Source of the DNA: Bradyrhizobium lablabi
GTDB taxonomy: Bacteria > Pseudomonadota > Alphaproteobacteria > Rhizobiales > Xanthobacteraceae
Direction of reading: 5' to 3'
Assembly: GCF_900141755.1 (NCBI RefSeq)
Contig: NZ_LT670844.1
Span: 310,001-374,000 of the forward strand
Length of the DNA stretch: 64,000 nucleotides
The translations under genes and the position numbers were made by a program. Of the stretch, positions 1-7,471 are shown one piece after another. Under the pieces are notes generated by a model that searched no databases, was not told the origin of the DNA, and saw only the letters and a program-made list of their open reading frames with translations. Numbering within the stretch: position 1 is the stretch's first letter; every line of letters begins with the position of its first letter.

Positions 1-1
1 C

Positions 2-1414
2 ATCAAATTCGCCTTCAACAAGTGGACGTTCGGTGAGGACTTCCTCCGCGATACCCTGAAGATCGACCCCGAAGCCATTGCCGCGCCTAACTTTGACCTG
101 CTCACCGCGATCGGCTTCACAAAGCGTGAGATCGAGGCCGCCAACGTGCACATCTGCGGCGCGATGACGGTGGAAGGCGCGCCGCATCTCAAGGCCGAGC
201 ACTACAACGTGTTCGACTGCGCCAATCCCTGCGGCAAGGTCGGCAAGCGCTATCTGTCTGTGGAAAGCCACATCCGCATGATGGCGGCATCGCAGCCGTT
301 CATTTCGGGTGCGATCTCAAAAACCATCAACATGCCGAACGACGCCACGGTGGAGGATTGCAAGGAAGCCTATCTCCTGTCCTGGAAACTCGCGCTGAAA
401 GCCAACGCGCTCTATCGCGACGGCTCAAAACTCTCGCAGCCTTTGAACTCGCAACTGATCAGCGACGAGGACGAGGAAGAGGATGCCGTCGAGGCGTTCT
501 ACGACAAGCCGATGGCCGCGCGCACCGCGCAGATTTCGGAAAAGGTGGTGGAGCGGCTGGTCGAGCGCATCATCGTGATGCGCGAGCGCGAAAAAATGCC
601 GGATCGCCGCAAGGGCTACACGCAAAAGGCCGTGGTCGGCGGCCACAAGGTCTATTTGCGCACCGGCGAATATGATGACGGCCGTCTCGGCGAGATCTTC
701 ATCGACATGCACAAGGAAGGCGCGGCGCTTCGTTCGTTCATCAACAACTTCGCCATCGCGGTGTCGCTGGGTCTGCAATACGGTGTGCCGCTGGAAGAAT
801 ATGTCGACGCCTTCACCTTCACCCGCTTCGAGCCCGCCGGCCCCGTGCAGGGCAACGACTCGATCAAATACGCGACCTCGATCCTCGACTATGTCTTCCG
901 CGAACTCGCGGTCAGCTACATGAGCCGGTTTGACCTCGCCCATGTCGACCCCTCCGAGTCGAATTTCGACGCCATGGGTAGAGGCGTCGAGGAAGGCAAG
1001 GTGCCGGAGGGCAACAAGTACCTGTCGAAGGGCCTGACCCGCTCGCGCACGGATAATCTCGTCGTCATGCGCGGCGCCACCGAACCGCAAACCGAAGCGC
1101 GCCCGCCCAGCAACGTCACCTCGATGTCCTCCCACAGCGCATCCGCCCGCGCCTCCGACGCCGTGGAAGGCGCGGTGGCGCTGAAGCAGGAAGCCCTGCA
1201 CGATCTGTCGCCGACGGAAAAGCTGGAGGCGTTGCAGTGGAGCAAGGCGGGAGCCGCGCAACAAGCGGCACCGTCAAAGGCCGAACGCCGGGCGGAAGCC
1301 AAGGCCAAAGGCTATGAGGGCGAGATGTGCGGGGAGTGCGGGAATTTTACGCTGGTGCGGAATGGCACCTGCATGAAGTGCGATACGTGTGGGTCCACGA
1401 CGGGGTGTTCGTGA
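2..1414 (+). CDS. nrdJ: Class II (cobalamin-dependent) ribonucleotide reductase, 3' part
   Basis: The reading frame is open from the window edge, so the N-terminal part lies outside; about 470 C-terminal residues are present. Class II reductases make deoxyribonucleotides from ribonucleotides using adenosylcobalamin and need no oxygen or tyrosyl-radical subunit. Visible are the late catalytic-barrel region (HICGAM, then EHYNVFDC and PCGKVGKR), the segment [20 protein letters not shown] typical of the C-terminal part of this family, and a C-terminal zinc-ribbon-like tail with CGEC and CMKCDTCG, where the terminal cysteines probably shuttle reducing equivalents. A low-complexity Ala/Glu linker precedes the tail. 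A strong hairpin follows the stop within 30 bases. Family assignment is confident; the 5' end cannot be judged. Confidence 0.93.
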   Translation: MKFAFNKWTFGEDFLRDTLKIDPEAIAAPNFDLLTAIGFTKREIEAANVHICGAMTVEGAPHLKAEHYNVFDCANPCGKVGKRYLSVESHIRMMAASQPFISGAISKTINMPNDATVEDCKEAYLLSWKLALKANALYRDGSKLSQPLNSQLISDEDEEEDAVEAFYDKPMAARTAQISEKVVERLVERIIVMREREKMPDRRKGYTQKAVVGGHKVYLRTGEYDDGRLGEIFIDMHKEGAALRSFINNFAIAVSLGLQYGVPLEEYVDAFTFTRFEPAGPVQGNDSIKYATSILDYVFRELAVSYMSRFDLAHVDPSESNFDAMGRGVEEGKVPEGNKYLSKGLTRSRTDNLVVMRGATEPQTEARPPSNVTSMSSHSASARASDAVEGAVALKQEALHDLSPTEKLEALQWSKAGAAQQAAPSKAERRAEAKAKGYEGEMCGECGNFTLVRNGTCMKCDTCGSTTGCS

Positions 1415-1440
1415 GGTAAATACAACAGACAGAATAGCAA

Positions 1441-1469
1441 AAGGCCGCTCTCACGAGCGGCCTTCGGTT
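1441..1469 (+). terminator. Rho-independent terminator after nrdJ
   Basis: A perfect 10-bp stem (AAGGCCGCTC / GAGCGGCCTT) with a TCAC loop at 1441-1464 is followed by a short T-containing tract. It lies 26 bases after the nrdJ stop. It sits immediately before the earliest possible start of the next gene, so that gene would need a promoter inside or after the hairpin, or a later start. Confidence 0.75.
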
Positions 1470-1470
1470 T

Positions 1471-2544
1471 ATGTGCATGATCGACGCGACACGCAAAATG
1501 AATGAAGCCGACGTCCGCGAAGATGTTGCTATGCCACTTCTCCGAGCGTTGGGCTATGCGGCCGGAACTGCAAACGACATCATCCGTGAAAAGGCACTTG
1601 AATATCCAAATAACTTTCTTGGCAGGAAAAAGAAGGCTGACCCGCCTCTCCGCGGCCGGGCCGATTATATATTGACTGTACTCGGCGCAGGCTCTTGGAC
1701 ATTAGAAATTAAGGCAGAGGAAGTCGAAATAGACAGGGACGCAATCGAGCAAGCCATTACATACGCGCGTCACCCACAAGTTTCAGGCAGCTACGCAGCG
1801 GTCCTAAATGGACGACGCTTCGTTGCGTTTCACAACACGCAGCGATCAGACGAACCGCTGCTAATTGACTTGCCAGTAGCGGAGATCACCGAACTCGCAA
1901 AGGCGTTAGAGAATACATTATCGCCGCACGCTGTTCGGCAAAATTGCTCTCCGCCCAAAGTCGATTTGGAAATGCCACTAGCTGCGGGACTTAGGTCCAG
2001 CGCAACAATTTCCAAGGCCTCGATTCTCTATGACAGATTCTCCTGGCGCAGCAACATCCCAGTCCCAAAGGAAGCCGTGGCTACTCTCGACGAAAGTTGC
2101 CGGAGGATGTCCGGACTTCGAGTGAGCGCTTCAGGAGGTTGGATAAAGCGAGACGAAAGGTCACGCATAACCGCCAAACTAGAATGGCTTTTTCCGAACG
2201 ATGATCTGCGGAAATTTGCCGAGCAAAAACAAATCGCAGATATGGAATATGTTTGCCTGACTTCAACGCTCTCCGAAGATCCGCTTAAACCGACCATTTT
2301 TCATATCGTGGGAAAGATCGATATCGAAGCAGGCGATAGTCTATTCGATATGGCCACCTGGAGAACAAAAATTGCTGGGATCGACGCTGTATTGGCGTAC
2401 GGCGGACAAGCTACAGGCTTTCTCGAGGCGGGAATATTCCAAGGCACCGTCGAGGCAAAATATGAAATTACGTTCCCCACAATGCCTGCGCTTCGGATAA
2501 TTCAATCTGGGTTTGGAAAACTAGAGCTTTCCATACTTCGTTAG
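1471..2544 (+). CDS. Orphan HsdR-N-type PD-(D/E)XK nuclease-like protein
   Basis: A 357-residue protein whose first ~125 residues resemble the N-terminal nuclease domain of type I restriction HsdR subunits. Visible are D65 in GRADYIL, E79-I-K81 in WTLEIKAEE (the D...ExK core) and Q94-x3-Y98, a QxxxY motif seen in RecB-like nucleases. The remaining ~230 residues show no helicase motifs, and no hsdM, hsdS or methylase lies nearby, so it is not a complete type I system. The gene is visibly poorer in GC than its neighbours, suggesting acquisition. The start is uncertain: ATG codons at 1471, 1477 and 1498 are in frame, none with a good ribosome site, and the first lies directly behind the nrdJ terminator. 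The palindromic repeat at 2550 follows the stop. Role as a defence nuclease is inference. Confidence 0.7.
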   Translation: MCMIDATRKMNEADVREDVAMPLLRALGYAAGTANDIIREKALEYPNNFLGRKKKADPPLRGRADYILTVLGAGSWTLEIKAEEVEIDRDAIEQAITYARHPQVSGSYAAVLNGRRFVAFHNTQRSDEPLLIDLPVAEITELAKALENTLSPHAVRQNCSPPKVDLEMPLAAGLRSSATISKASILYDRFSWRSNIPVPKEAVATLDESCRRMSGLRVSASGGWIKRDERSRITAKLEWLFPNDDLRKFAEQKQIADMEYVCLTSTLSEDPLKPTIFHIVGKIDIEAGDSLFDMATWRTKIAGIDAVLAYGGQATGFLEAGIFQGTVEAKYEITFPTMPALRIIQSGFGKLELSILR

Positions 2545-2549
2545 TAAGC

Positions 2550-2633
2550 GTAGCCCGGATGGAGCGCAGCGAAATCCGGGGCAGTCTCATTGACATCGCG
2601 ATCCCGGATTGCACCGCGCTCCATCCGGGCTAC
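2550..2633. repeat. Palindromic intergenic repeat, family R1 (simple form)
   Basis: An inverted repeat: GTAGCCCGGATGGAGC at the left end pairs with GCTCCATCCGGGCTAC at the right end, with inner arms AATCCGGG/CCCGGATT. It begins six bases after the stop of the HsdR-N-like gene and could fold as a terminator. A related copy at about 14893-14998 carries an extra module between the same arms, so this copy is the reference for the uninterrupted form. Confidence 0.85.
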
Positions 2634-2673
2634 GATCGAGCTCGATTGCATCGAGAGATTGCAGTCGACAGCC

Positions 2674-2788
2674 CGTAGGGCGGAATAGCGGAGCGTATTC
2701 CGCCAATCTACGCGCACCGGTCGGCGCAATACGCGGAGCCTGTCATCGGGCGCGTTCGCGCGACCCGTTGGCTATTGCGCCCTACGCG
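2674..2788. repeat. Palindromic repeat, family R2, carrying the GGAG-linked module
   Basis: Outer arms are CGTAGGGCG (left) and GCGCCCTACG (right). The left half holds GGCGGAATA / TATTCCGCC. At 2733-2773 a 41-bp module runs from GCGGAGCC to GTTGGCT, containing GTCATCGGGCGCG and CGCGCGACCCG. The same module occurs at 8674, 9497 and, inverted, 14906, inside different repeat families. Confidence 0.8.
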
Positions 2789-2810
2789 CTTCCGCTTTCC
2801 CCCGATAGAA

Positions 2811-3035
2811 CTACCCTTCCAGTGTGAATCCAACTCGCAACGTGACCTGGTAATGTCGGACAGACCCATTTTCGATATGGCCTCTCGTTTGCACGACTTC
2901 GAACCATTTCATCTCGCGAATGGTCTTTGATGCGCGGGTGATGGCATTTTGAACGGCATCTTCGATACTTTTTTCGGAAGATCCCACGAGTTCTAGTATC
3001 TTATAAACGTGATCCTTCATTTCAGTTGCTGGCAT
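2811..3035 (-). CDS. Dodecin-family protein
   Basis: A 74-residue protein of normal dodecin length. Dodecins form hollow dodecamers that bind flavins (or related ligands) in the cytoplasm and buffer them. The sequence shows the family pattern: [19 protein letters not shown], the amphipathic helix [18 protein letters not shown], then TRGHIENG and the last strand [12 protein letters not shown]. The Trp in MKWFEV is where flavin stacking normally occurs. The start at 3035 is supported by GGAGG six bases upstream (CCTCC at 3042-3046 on the plus strand). An unusual array of seven 16-bp tandem repeats starts about 18 bases upstream of the start codon, in what should be the promoter or leader. Confidence 0.88.
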   Translation of the reverse strand: MPATEMKDHVYKILELVGSSEKSIEDAVQNAITRASKTIREMKWFEVVQTRGHIENGSVRHYQVTLRVGFTLEG

Positions 3036-3052
3036 GGCGAGCCTCCGCTGGT

Positions 3053-3164
3053 GAGCCAGGTCTATTTTGAGCCAGGTCTATTTTGAGCCAGGTCTATTTT
3101 GAGCCAAGTCTATTCTGAACGACGTCTATTCTGAACGAGGTCTATTCTGAACGAGGTCTAACCT
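3053..3164. repeat. Tandem array of seven 16-bp repeats
   Basis: Units start at 3053, 3069, 3085, 3101, 3117, 3133 and 3149. The first three are identical (GAGCCAGGTCTATTTT). The later ones drift in a graded way to GAACGAGGTCTATTCT, and the last is degenerate. The conserved core is GGTCTATT. The array lies directly upstream of the dodecin gene on the other strand. A repeat protein binding site or a replication-slippage tract are both possible. Confidence 0.95.
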
Positions 3165-3670
3165 CTCGAGTTCCGCTACTTCCGCGAGGGGAGCTGGAGC
3201 GGACCGCAGGGATCGAACTCTACACCTTCAGAATGTCCGCAAGGGATCAATCGCTTTGGTTTGGCGATGTCCGCGCTAAAACGCGCGAGAGGCGCCGGGA
3301 TGTCCCCGGCGGCTCGCGCGTTGCGTAGCGATGTGTTGCGACGCGCAGCGTCGCGTGGTGGAACGTTGCGATGCGCCAGGGGATGAGCCGAGGCGCGCCG
3401 CGTTGCCGACCGTGGTGTCGATAAGTCCTACGCCTCTCATCGACCAGGCTAACATGGCTGGTCGCGGGGCGACATCAAGACAGCGCTGCTGCCGTAGTCA
3501 CCATCTTTTTCGATCGCGCCTAAAAAGCCGCGACTGCTGGAACGGGATGTAACAAAATCTGCAACGGCCGGTTTTGGCGCTGACGACTGCGATGCTTGCG
3601 CATGGTGCCGCTGAGCCACCGTGCCTGTCAAAAGCGTGATATGCTTAGGGTAAAGCAGCGGGAGGCCTGG
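3165..3670. other. Gene-poor stretch with repeat remnants
   Basis: About 500 bases without a convincing gene. It holds a hairpin-rich part (GCGCGAG ... CTCGCGC around 3280-3320), an Arg/Cys-rich open frame at 3331-3552 with no ribosome site that I do not accept, and one copy of an 84-bp dispersed repeat at 3457-3540. It reads like accumulated fragments of mobile or repetitive DNA. Confidence 0.6.
3457..3540. repeat. 84-bp dispersed repeat, copy 1
   Basis: It matches 7327-7410 in the same orientation at 80 of 84 positions, from GCTGGTCGCGGGGCGAC to GCCGCGACTGCTGG. The flanks do not match. Copy 2 abuts and truncates an epimerase fragment, which suggests that the 84-bp unit or its carrier has moved. 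Confidence 0.9.
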
Positions 3671-3877
3671 ATGCCAGAAGACGCCCTTATCGTCATAACA
3701 AGCGCCATCAAAACCGCTTTCATTGATCATCCCGGTTCTGGACACGGTACGACGTGGGACCAAGTCACGAAAAGTGACGAAGAAAGTATTCATCTCGCCA
3801 AGGCTGTGCTGGTTGCTCTTCGCAAAGCCGGATATTCCGTCACCAAGGTCGAGGACCAGAATGCCCCGAAGCCCTAG
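3671..3877 (+). CDS. Small conserved-type hypothetical protein (68 aa)
   Basis: The start ATG has GGGAGG five bases upstream (3660-3665). The protein (MPEDALIVITSAIKTAF...) is amphipathic with a helical N-terminal part, a DHPGSGHGTTWDQV segment and a C-terminal helix (HLAKAVLVALRKAGYSVTKV). No signal peptide or membrane segment. I do not recognise a named domain. Its TAG stop is shared with the first bases of a RIME-like element, so the element boundary may have created this stop. Confidence 0.65.
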   Translation: MPEDALIVITSAIKTAFIDHPGSGHGTTWDQVTKSDEESIHLAKAVLVALRKAGYSVTKVEDQNAPKP

Positions 3878-4002
3878 AGCATGATCCGGAAAAGTGGGCA
3901 CCGGTTTTCCCTCGCGACAAACGCGAAGCGTTTGCGCGGAGATCACGCTCAAACAAAACGATAGAGCGGGATGACGATTCGAAGAAAAGTCATCACGCTC
4001 TA
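3876..4002. repeat. RIME-like mosaic element E1
   Basis: It starts AGAGCATGATCCGGAAAAG, contains CACCGGTTTTCC, a CGCGACAAACGCG...CGTTTGCGCG hairpin, CTCAAACAAAA, then GATAGAGCGGGATGACG and TCATCACGCTCTA, the last two pairing as an outer inverted repeat. Relatives lie at 4466 and 7034. The layout matches what I remember of rhizobial intergenic mosaic elements. Confidence 0.85.
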
Positions 4003-4098
4003 AGGGCGAGAAGCTCCTGCCGACTTGATCGGGGATGCCATTTTCCGGTGCCGCGTCTGCGTACGGGGCTACGGAAATAAAGCAGGAGGGGTCTGCCG

Positions 4099-4467
4099 AT
4101 GATCGAAGGGATCAGCGCGGTCACACTGGGCACCCACGAGATGGCCCGAGCTTTCCGGTTCTACCGCGCGCTGGGGTTTGAGGTCCTGCATGGCGGCGAA
4201 GATTCGTCATTCGCCAGCTTTCGAGCAGGGACGAGCTATCTCAACCTCATCGCCCAGCCTGCCGAGCGGCGCTGGTCCTGGTGGGGGCGGGTAATCTTCT
4301 ACGTTGCCGACGTTGACGCATTTTACGACCGTGCGCTCGCAGCGGGATATCTGCCAGCTACCGTGCCCCGCGATGCCGAATGGGGTGAGCGCTTCTTCCA
4401 CCTCAATGACCCCGACGGCCACGAACTCAGTTTCGCCCGGCCTTTGTCCCCGGTTTCCGTCCAATAG
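4099..4467 (+). CDS. VOC (glyoxalase/dioxygenase) superfamily protein
   Basis: A 122-residue single-module vicinal oxygen chelate protein with two beta-alpha-beta-beta-beta repeats. The first begins GISAVTLGTHEMARAFRFYR; the second includes VIFYVADVDAFYDRAL and ends NDPDGHELSFARP, the usual C-terminal metal-site strand. One expected metal ligand, often His in the first strand, is replaced here by SAVTLG, so metal binding and enzymatic activity are uncertain; the E of GHELSF is retained. AGGAGG at 4083 supports the start. Substrate unknown. Its stop TAG is the first triplet of a RIME-like element. Confidence 0.82.
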   Translation: MIEGISAVTLGTHEMARAFRFYRALGFEVLHGGEDSSFASFRAGTSYLNLIAQPAERRWSWWGRVIFYVADVDAFYDRALAAGYLPATVPRDAEWGERFFHLNDPDGHELSFARPLSPVSVQ

Positions 4468-4552
4468 AGCATGATCCGGAAAAGCATGCCCTCGGGCTTG
4501 GCCCGAGGGTGGAAACCGGTTTTCCCTCGCGACAAACGCCAAGCGCGCGGAG
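4466..4552. repeat. RIME-like mosaic element E2 with an internal insertion
   Basis: Same left end as E1 (AGAGCATGATCCGGAAAAG). The central hexamers are split by GCATGCCCTCGGGCTTGG and a self-complementary CCTCGGGCTTGGCCCGAGG hairpin, followed by GGAAACCGGTTTTCC. The right half breaks off after GCGCGGAGAT and runs straight into a partial copy of the 9928 small gene. Confidence 0.8.
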
Positions 4553-4663
4553 ATGATCGATGCGGCCTGCGATCCCTATCGGCCCGAGCGTCACTACATG
4601 CGCGGGCCAGGCCCGAAATGGCACGCGAGGCAACAAACCCTCGTGGAAGCCGGTGCGCTCTGA
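4553..4663 (+). pseudogene. Partial second copy of the PYRPERHYM small-protein gene
   Basis: A 36-residue frame starts inside the end of a RIME-like element and contains DPYRPERHYMRGPGPKW, almost identical to NPYRPERHYMRGPGPKW of the intact gene at 9928-10077. The ~20-residue N-terminal helix of the intact copy is missing, replaced by MIDAAC from the repeat, and the C-terminus differs. No proper ribosome site. I read it as a truncated duplicate, although a short peptide could still be made. Confidence 0.6.
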
Positions 4664-4772
4664 ACCAGCGTGGCCCAAACGAAGCCAGCTGGTCGCGCTT
4701 CCGCCCATTGAACCTTTGCCCGGCCATCAGCGTCAAATCCTTCGGGCAAAGCCATGATGCGAGCGGAAGGCC

Positions 4773-5906
4773 ATGTTTATCAGCACAGCCGGGTGGAGTG
4801 GTCGGTTTGGCCTGGCGCTTGCGTCGCTGATCGCAGCGGGAGCATGTTCCATTGCCTTGGCCGCCCCGGTCGAAAAATCCGTGGCCGGCAAACAACTGCA
4901 CTTTCCCGAGGGTCACTGGAGCGCGCTGCCGCAGGTCGGCCCTGACGGCAAGGTGCGGCAATGCGTCCTCGTCGCGCTGCGGCAGCGCACCGGCAAGGAT
5001 GGCCCGGTCGATACGCATTTCTCGCTGAACATCAGCCGCGGCAGCGGTCTCACCTTCGCGATCCAGGATGACGGCCTGCCGATGGAAGAAGTTCTGGACG
5101 ACCAGGCCGAGATCCTGATCGACAACACCGCCTTTCCCGCGGTCGGCTTCCCGGTCGCGAATGTAGCCTTCGCCTTCCACCCGGGCGATGCCGCTGGTAG
5201 CCTCGCGGCGCTCCGCAAGGCGATGCACATCACGCTGCGCTCGGATGGTGCTGGCATTGACTCCGGCGCCGTCAACATCGACCTGCCGGCGGAAGCCGTG
5301 AGCTGGCTCAGGCAGTGCGGCAAGACGTTCGACATCCCGATCGACAAGCCGACCGATCCCAATGCCCCGGATATGCCGGTGCCGCGGCAGCGCTCGGCGA
5401 AGATTGCGATCATGCCGGCGACACCGGCTGGAGCGCCGGGTATCGAGGACAAGCAGAAGATCGAGGGCTGGAATGCCTCCGAGCTGCGCGGCAGCGACGG
5501 CAGCATCCAGGCCTGCTACATCCGCCGCCATTATCTGCTGACAGGCTCGGAGCCGTTCTCGCGCACGTTGGGCACCTTGCTGATGCTGAGCCGCCGCCAG
5601 GGCCTCATCGTGGTATTGAAGGACTCCAAGCTCGATCTGCCCGAAGGTCAGCCGGTCGAGGCGACACTGAAGGTCGGCGAAGAGCCCTTCACGGCATTCT
5701 CCGCGCATGTGGTGGGCCACGACGAGATCGGCATATATCCGCAGCACGCTACGACGCTTGCCACTGTCCTGGAAAAAGGCGCCCAGCTCATCTTCAAGGC
5801 AGCGCCGAGCGACCGGATGGAGTTTCCGGTGCAGGCAGGCGTCGTCCCCTGGCTGCGCGCCTGCGCTCGCCGCAACGGCATATCGATCGAACCCGTCGGG
5901 CAGTGA
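4773..5906 (+). CDS. Secreted protein with two related domains (unknown function)
   Basis: 377 residues. An N-terminal signal peptide ends about residue 30 (LALASLIAAGACSIALAAP). Two domains of about 130 residues follow, each with a Cys near the start and a closing signature: VSWLRQCGKTF near residue 190 and VPWLRACARRNG near 365. Between them lies a Pro-rich linker. The paired layout is reminiscent of IalB-like (invasion-associated locus B) periplasmic domains, but I cannot confirm it. The four Cys could give one disulphide per domain. It is flanked by repeats on both sides and has no obvious operon partner. Confidence 0.7.
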   Translation: MFISTAGWSGRFGLALASLIAAGACSIALAAPVEKSVAGKQLHFPEGHWSALPQVGPDGKVRQCVLVALRQRTGKDGPVDTHFSLNISRGSGLTFAIQDDGLPMEEVLDDQAEILIDNTAFPAVGFPVANVAFAFHPGDAAGSLAALRKAMHITLRSDGAGIDSGAVNIDLPAEAVSWLRQCGKTFDIPIDKPTDPNAPDMPVPRQRSAKIAIMPATPAGAPGIEDKQKIEGWNASELRGSDGSIQACYIRRHYLLTGSEPFSRTLGTLLMLSRRQGLIVVLKDSKLDLPEGQPVEATLKVGEEPFTAFSAHVVGHDEIGIYPQHATTLATVLEKGAQLIFKAAPSDRMEFPVQAGVVPWLRACARRNGISIEPVGQ

Positions 5907-5957
5907 CGGGCATTGCACCCTGGCGCATGAGTTGAATCGTCGCCTGCGCAAGTTCGA

Positions 5958-6170
5958 TCACCTCGCCCCGCTTGCGGGGAGAGGCATAGGCCGCCTTCGG
6001 CGGCCGTCCTTAGACAAGAAGAACGCCGAAGCGAAGCTTCGGCTATGTCGCGCAGCGATCCGGGTGAGGGGGATTCTCCGCATAATTTGTGCTTCCGCAT
6101 TCGCGGAAACAGCCCCTCTCCCCAACCCTCTCCCTGCAAGAGCGGGGCGAGGGAGAAGTCACCGCTGCGC
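5958..6170. repeat. Large palindromic repeat region
   Basis: It begins ACCTCGCCCCGCTTGCGGGG and ends with CTCTCCC...GCGGGGCGAGGG, forming an outer inverted repeat. Inside are GGCCGCCTTCGGCGGCC, CGAAGCGAAGCTTCGG and CTTCCGCATTCGCGGAA hairpins. It separates the secreted two-domain protein from the cupin gene and contains no credible gene. Confidence 0.75.
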
Positions 6171-6278
6171 CTCAACCTAAAGTCATCACGCTCTGGCGGC
6201 TCGAAGCGGCCCGCCATTCCAGGAGGCGCTGGGAGAGCGTATGGTGCTCCGATTATCCGCTGAACCTGGGAGGCAATC

Positions 6279-7031
6279 ATGCAGTTCAGGACAACCGGAC
6301 TATTGTTGCTCGGCGCGATGGCGCTTCCCGTCTCCGCGACCGCACAAACCACCCCCACAGCGCCGGCAATTACGCGAACAGTGGTCGCCGCAACCAAACT
6401 GCCGACCGTCACCGACGTGCCGCTGCATTTCAAAGCGGTGAGCGTCACTCTTCAGCCGGACCAGAAGAGCGGCGTGTCGGCGGCCAGCGGCATCCTCTAC
6501 CAGTTGTCAGGATCGACCGAGGTCTCGCTTGGTGGCGAGGCCAAAATGCTCAACGCCGGAGACGGGCTGTTCATCGCCGGCGGAAAGACCGCGGCGCTAA
6601 CGGCGGGTAGCGGAGGGCCGTCAACTTTTCTCCACTTCTTCCTTGTCCCCGCTGCCGACTTGGGTCGGCCTGTCGAGACGGCACCTGCCGCGGTGAGAGA
6701 GCTATATCGCACAGCGACTCCGATCCCCGACCTGCAGTCAGGCGGTTATGATCTCAATCTCACGCGAGTTACATTTCCGGCGCAGATGCCCTCCAACCCG
6801 CCGCACCATCGGTCAGGCGCGGCTCTATACTTCATCATCTCCGGCACCGGGGCCAACACGGTCGACGGCAAGACAGAAGCAAGGGGACCGGGTTCCCTGA
6901 TCTATGAACCGTACGCCCTCGTGCACCAATGGGGAAACCCAGGCAACGAGCCGTTGATATTCCTGGCCTTCAACATCAATCCGGAAGGTATAGCGGCCGT
7001 GCTTCCGGGCGCACCAGCAAAGAAACAATAG
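6279..7031 (+). CDS. Exported bicupin-fold protein
   Basis: 250 residues with a signal peptide (LLLLGAMALPVSATAQ, cleavage near residue 23). Two cupin-like modules: residues ~60-125 (GILYQLSGSTEVSLGGE...LNAGDGLFIAGG) and ~165-235 (PPHHRSGAALYFIISGTG...GPGSLIYEPYALVHQWGN). The second module keeps a His pair (PPHHRSG) and a later His (LVHQW), suitable as metal ligands; the first lacks them. Start supported by GGGAGG eight bases upstream. Probably a periplasmic metal-binding or sugar/small-molecule protein; no substrate can be named. Confidence 0.8.
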   Translation: MQFRTTGLLLLGAMALPVSATAQTTPTAPAITRTVVAATKLPTVTDVPLHFKAVSVTLQPDQKSGVSAASGILYQLSGSTEVSLGGEAKMLNAGDGLFIAGGKTAALTAGSGGPSTFLHFFLVPAADLGRPVETAPAAVRELYRTATPIPDLQSGGYDLNLTRVTFPAQMPSNPPHHRSGAALYFIISGTGANTVDGKTEARGPGSLIYEPYALVHQWGNPGNEPLIFLAFNINPEGIAAVLPGAPAKKQ

Positions 7032-7033
7032 CT

Positions 7034-7136
7034 AGAGCATGATCCGGAAAAGTGGGTACCGGTTTTCCGAAAAGATCATGCTCAAACAAAAAGATAGAGC
7101 GGGATGACGATTCGAAGAAAAGTCATCGCGCTCTAG
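7034..7136. repeat. RIME-like mosaic element E3
   Basis: Same ends as E1, with a shorter middle: TACCGGTTTTCCGAAAAGATCATGCTCAAAC replaces the CGCGACAAACGCG segment. It starts three bases after the cupin stop codon. Confidence 0.85.
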
Positions 7137-7199
7137 TGGCGGGCGGCCCACCGCATCCGGAGGGCCGTTCGATCTCATATGAGTTGGCGAATTTGAATC

Positions 7200-7367
7200 A
7201 TGGTGGCAACGAACGATCGCATCGTCACCGTGTTCGGCGGAACTGGTTTTCTTGGCCGCCGCATCGTTCGGCATCTATCCGATGTTCGGCCGCGGCGAGA
7301 CCAGATTGCAGCCGGCCTATGTGGAGGCTGGTCGCGGGGCGACTTCAAGACAGCGCTGCTGCCGTAG
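7200..7367 (+). pseudogene. Truncated NAD(P)-binding epimerase/NmrA-like gene fragment
   Basis: ATG at 7200 opens IVTVFGGTGFLGRRIVRHL, a clean Rossmann N-terminus (GGTGFLG) of the extended SDR / NDUFA9-like family. After about 28 codons the homology jumps: QPAYVE is readable in another frame at about 7308-7325, a motif normally found over 100 residues later in such proteins, and then the 84-bp dispersed repeat begins at 7327. So most of the gene is deleted and the remnant ends in the repeat. The identity of the second motif is inference. Confidence 0.65.
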
Positions 7368-7410
7368 TCGCCATCTCTTTCGATCGCGCCAAAAAAGCCG
7401 CGACTGCTGG
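7327..7410. repeat. 84-bp dispersed repeat, copy 2
   Basis: The partner of 3457-3540 (four mismatches). Its left edge coincides with the end of recognisable epimerase sequence. Confidence 0.9.
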
Positions 7411-7471
7411 ATTCGGCGTGATTTCCAGAAGCTCGATCGACGAAAATCCGTACGACCCACCTGCTGCCCCG

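Noticed and set aside
3053-3164. CRISPR array
   Set aside because: Repeats are contiguous 16-mers with no spacers, and no cas gene is present.
3331-3552. A 73-codon Cys/Arg-rich frame
   Set aside because: No ribosome site, runs through a dispersed repeat, and has repeat-like composition.
4323-5951. A 542-codon minus-strand frame
   Set aside because: Opposite the secreted two-domain protein, which has a signal peptide and internal duplication; the antisense product has no domain.
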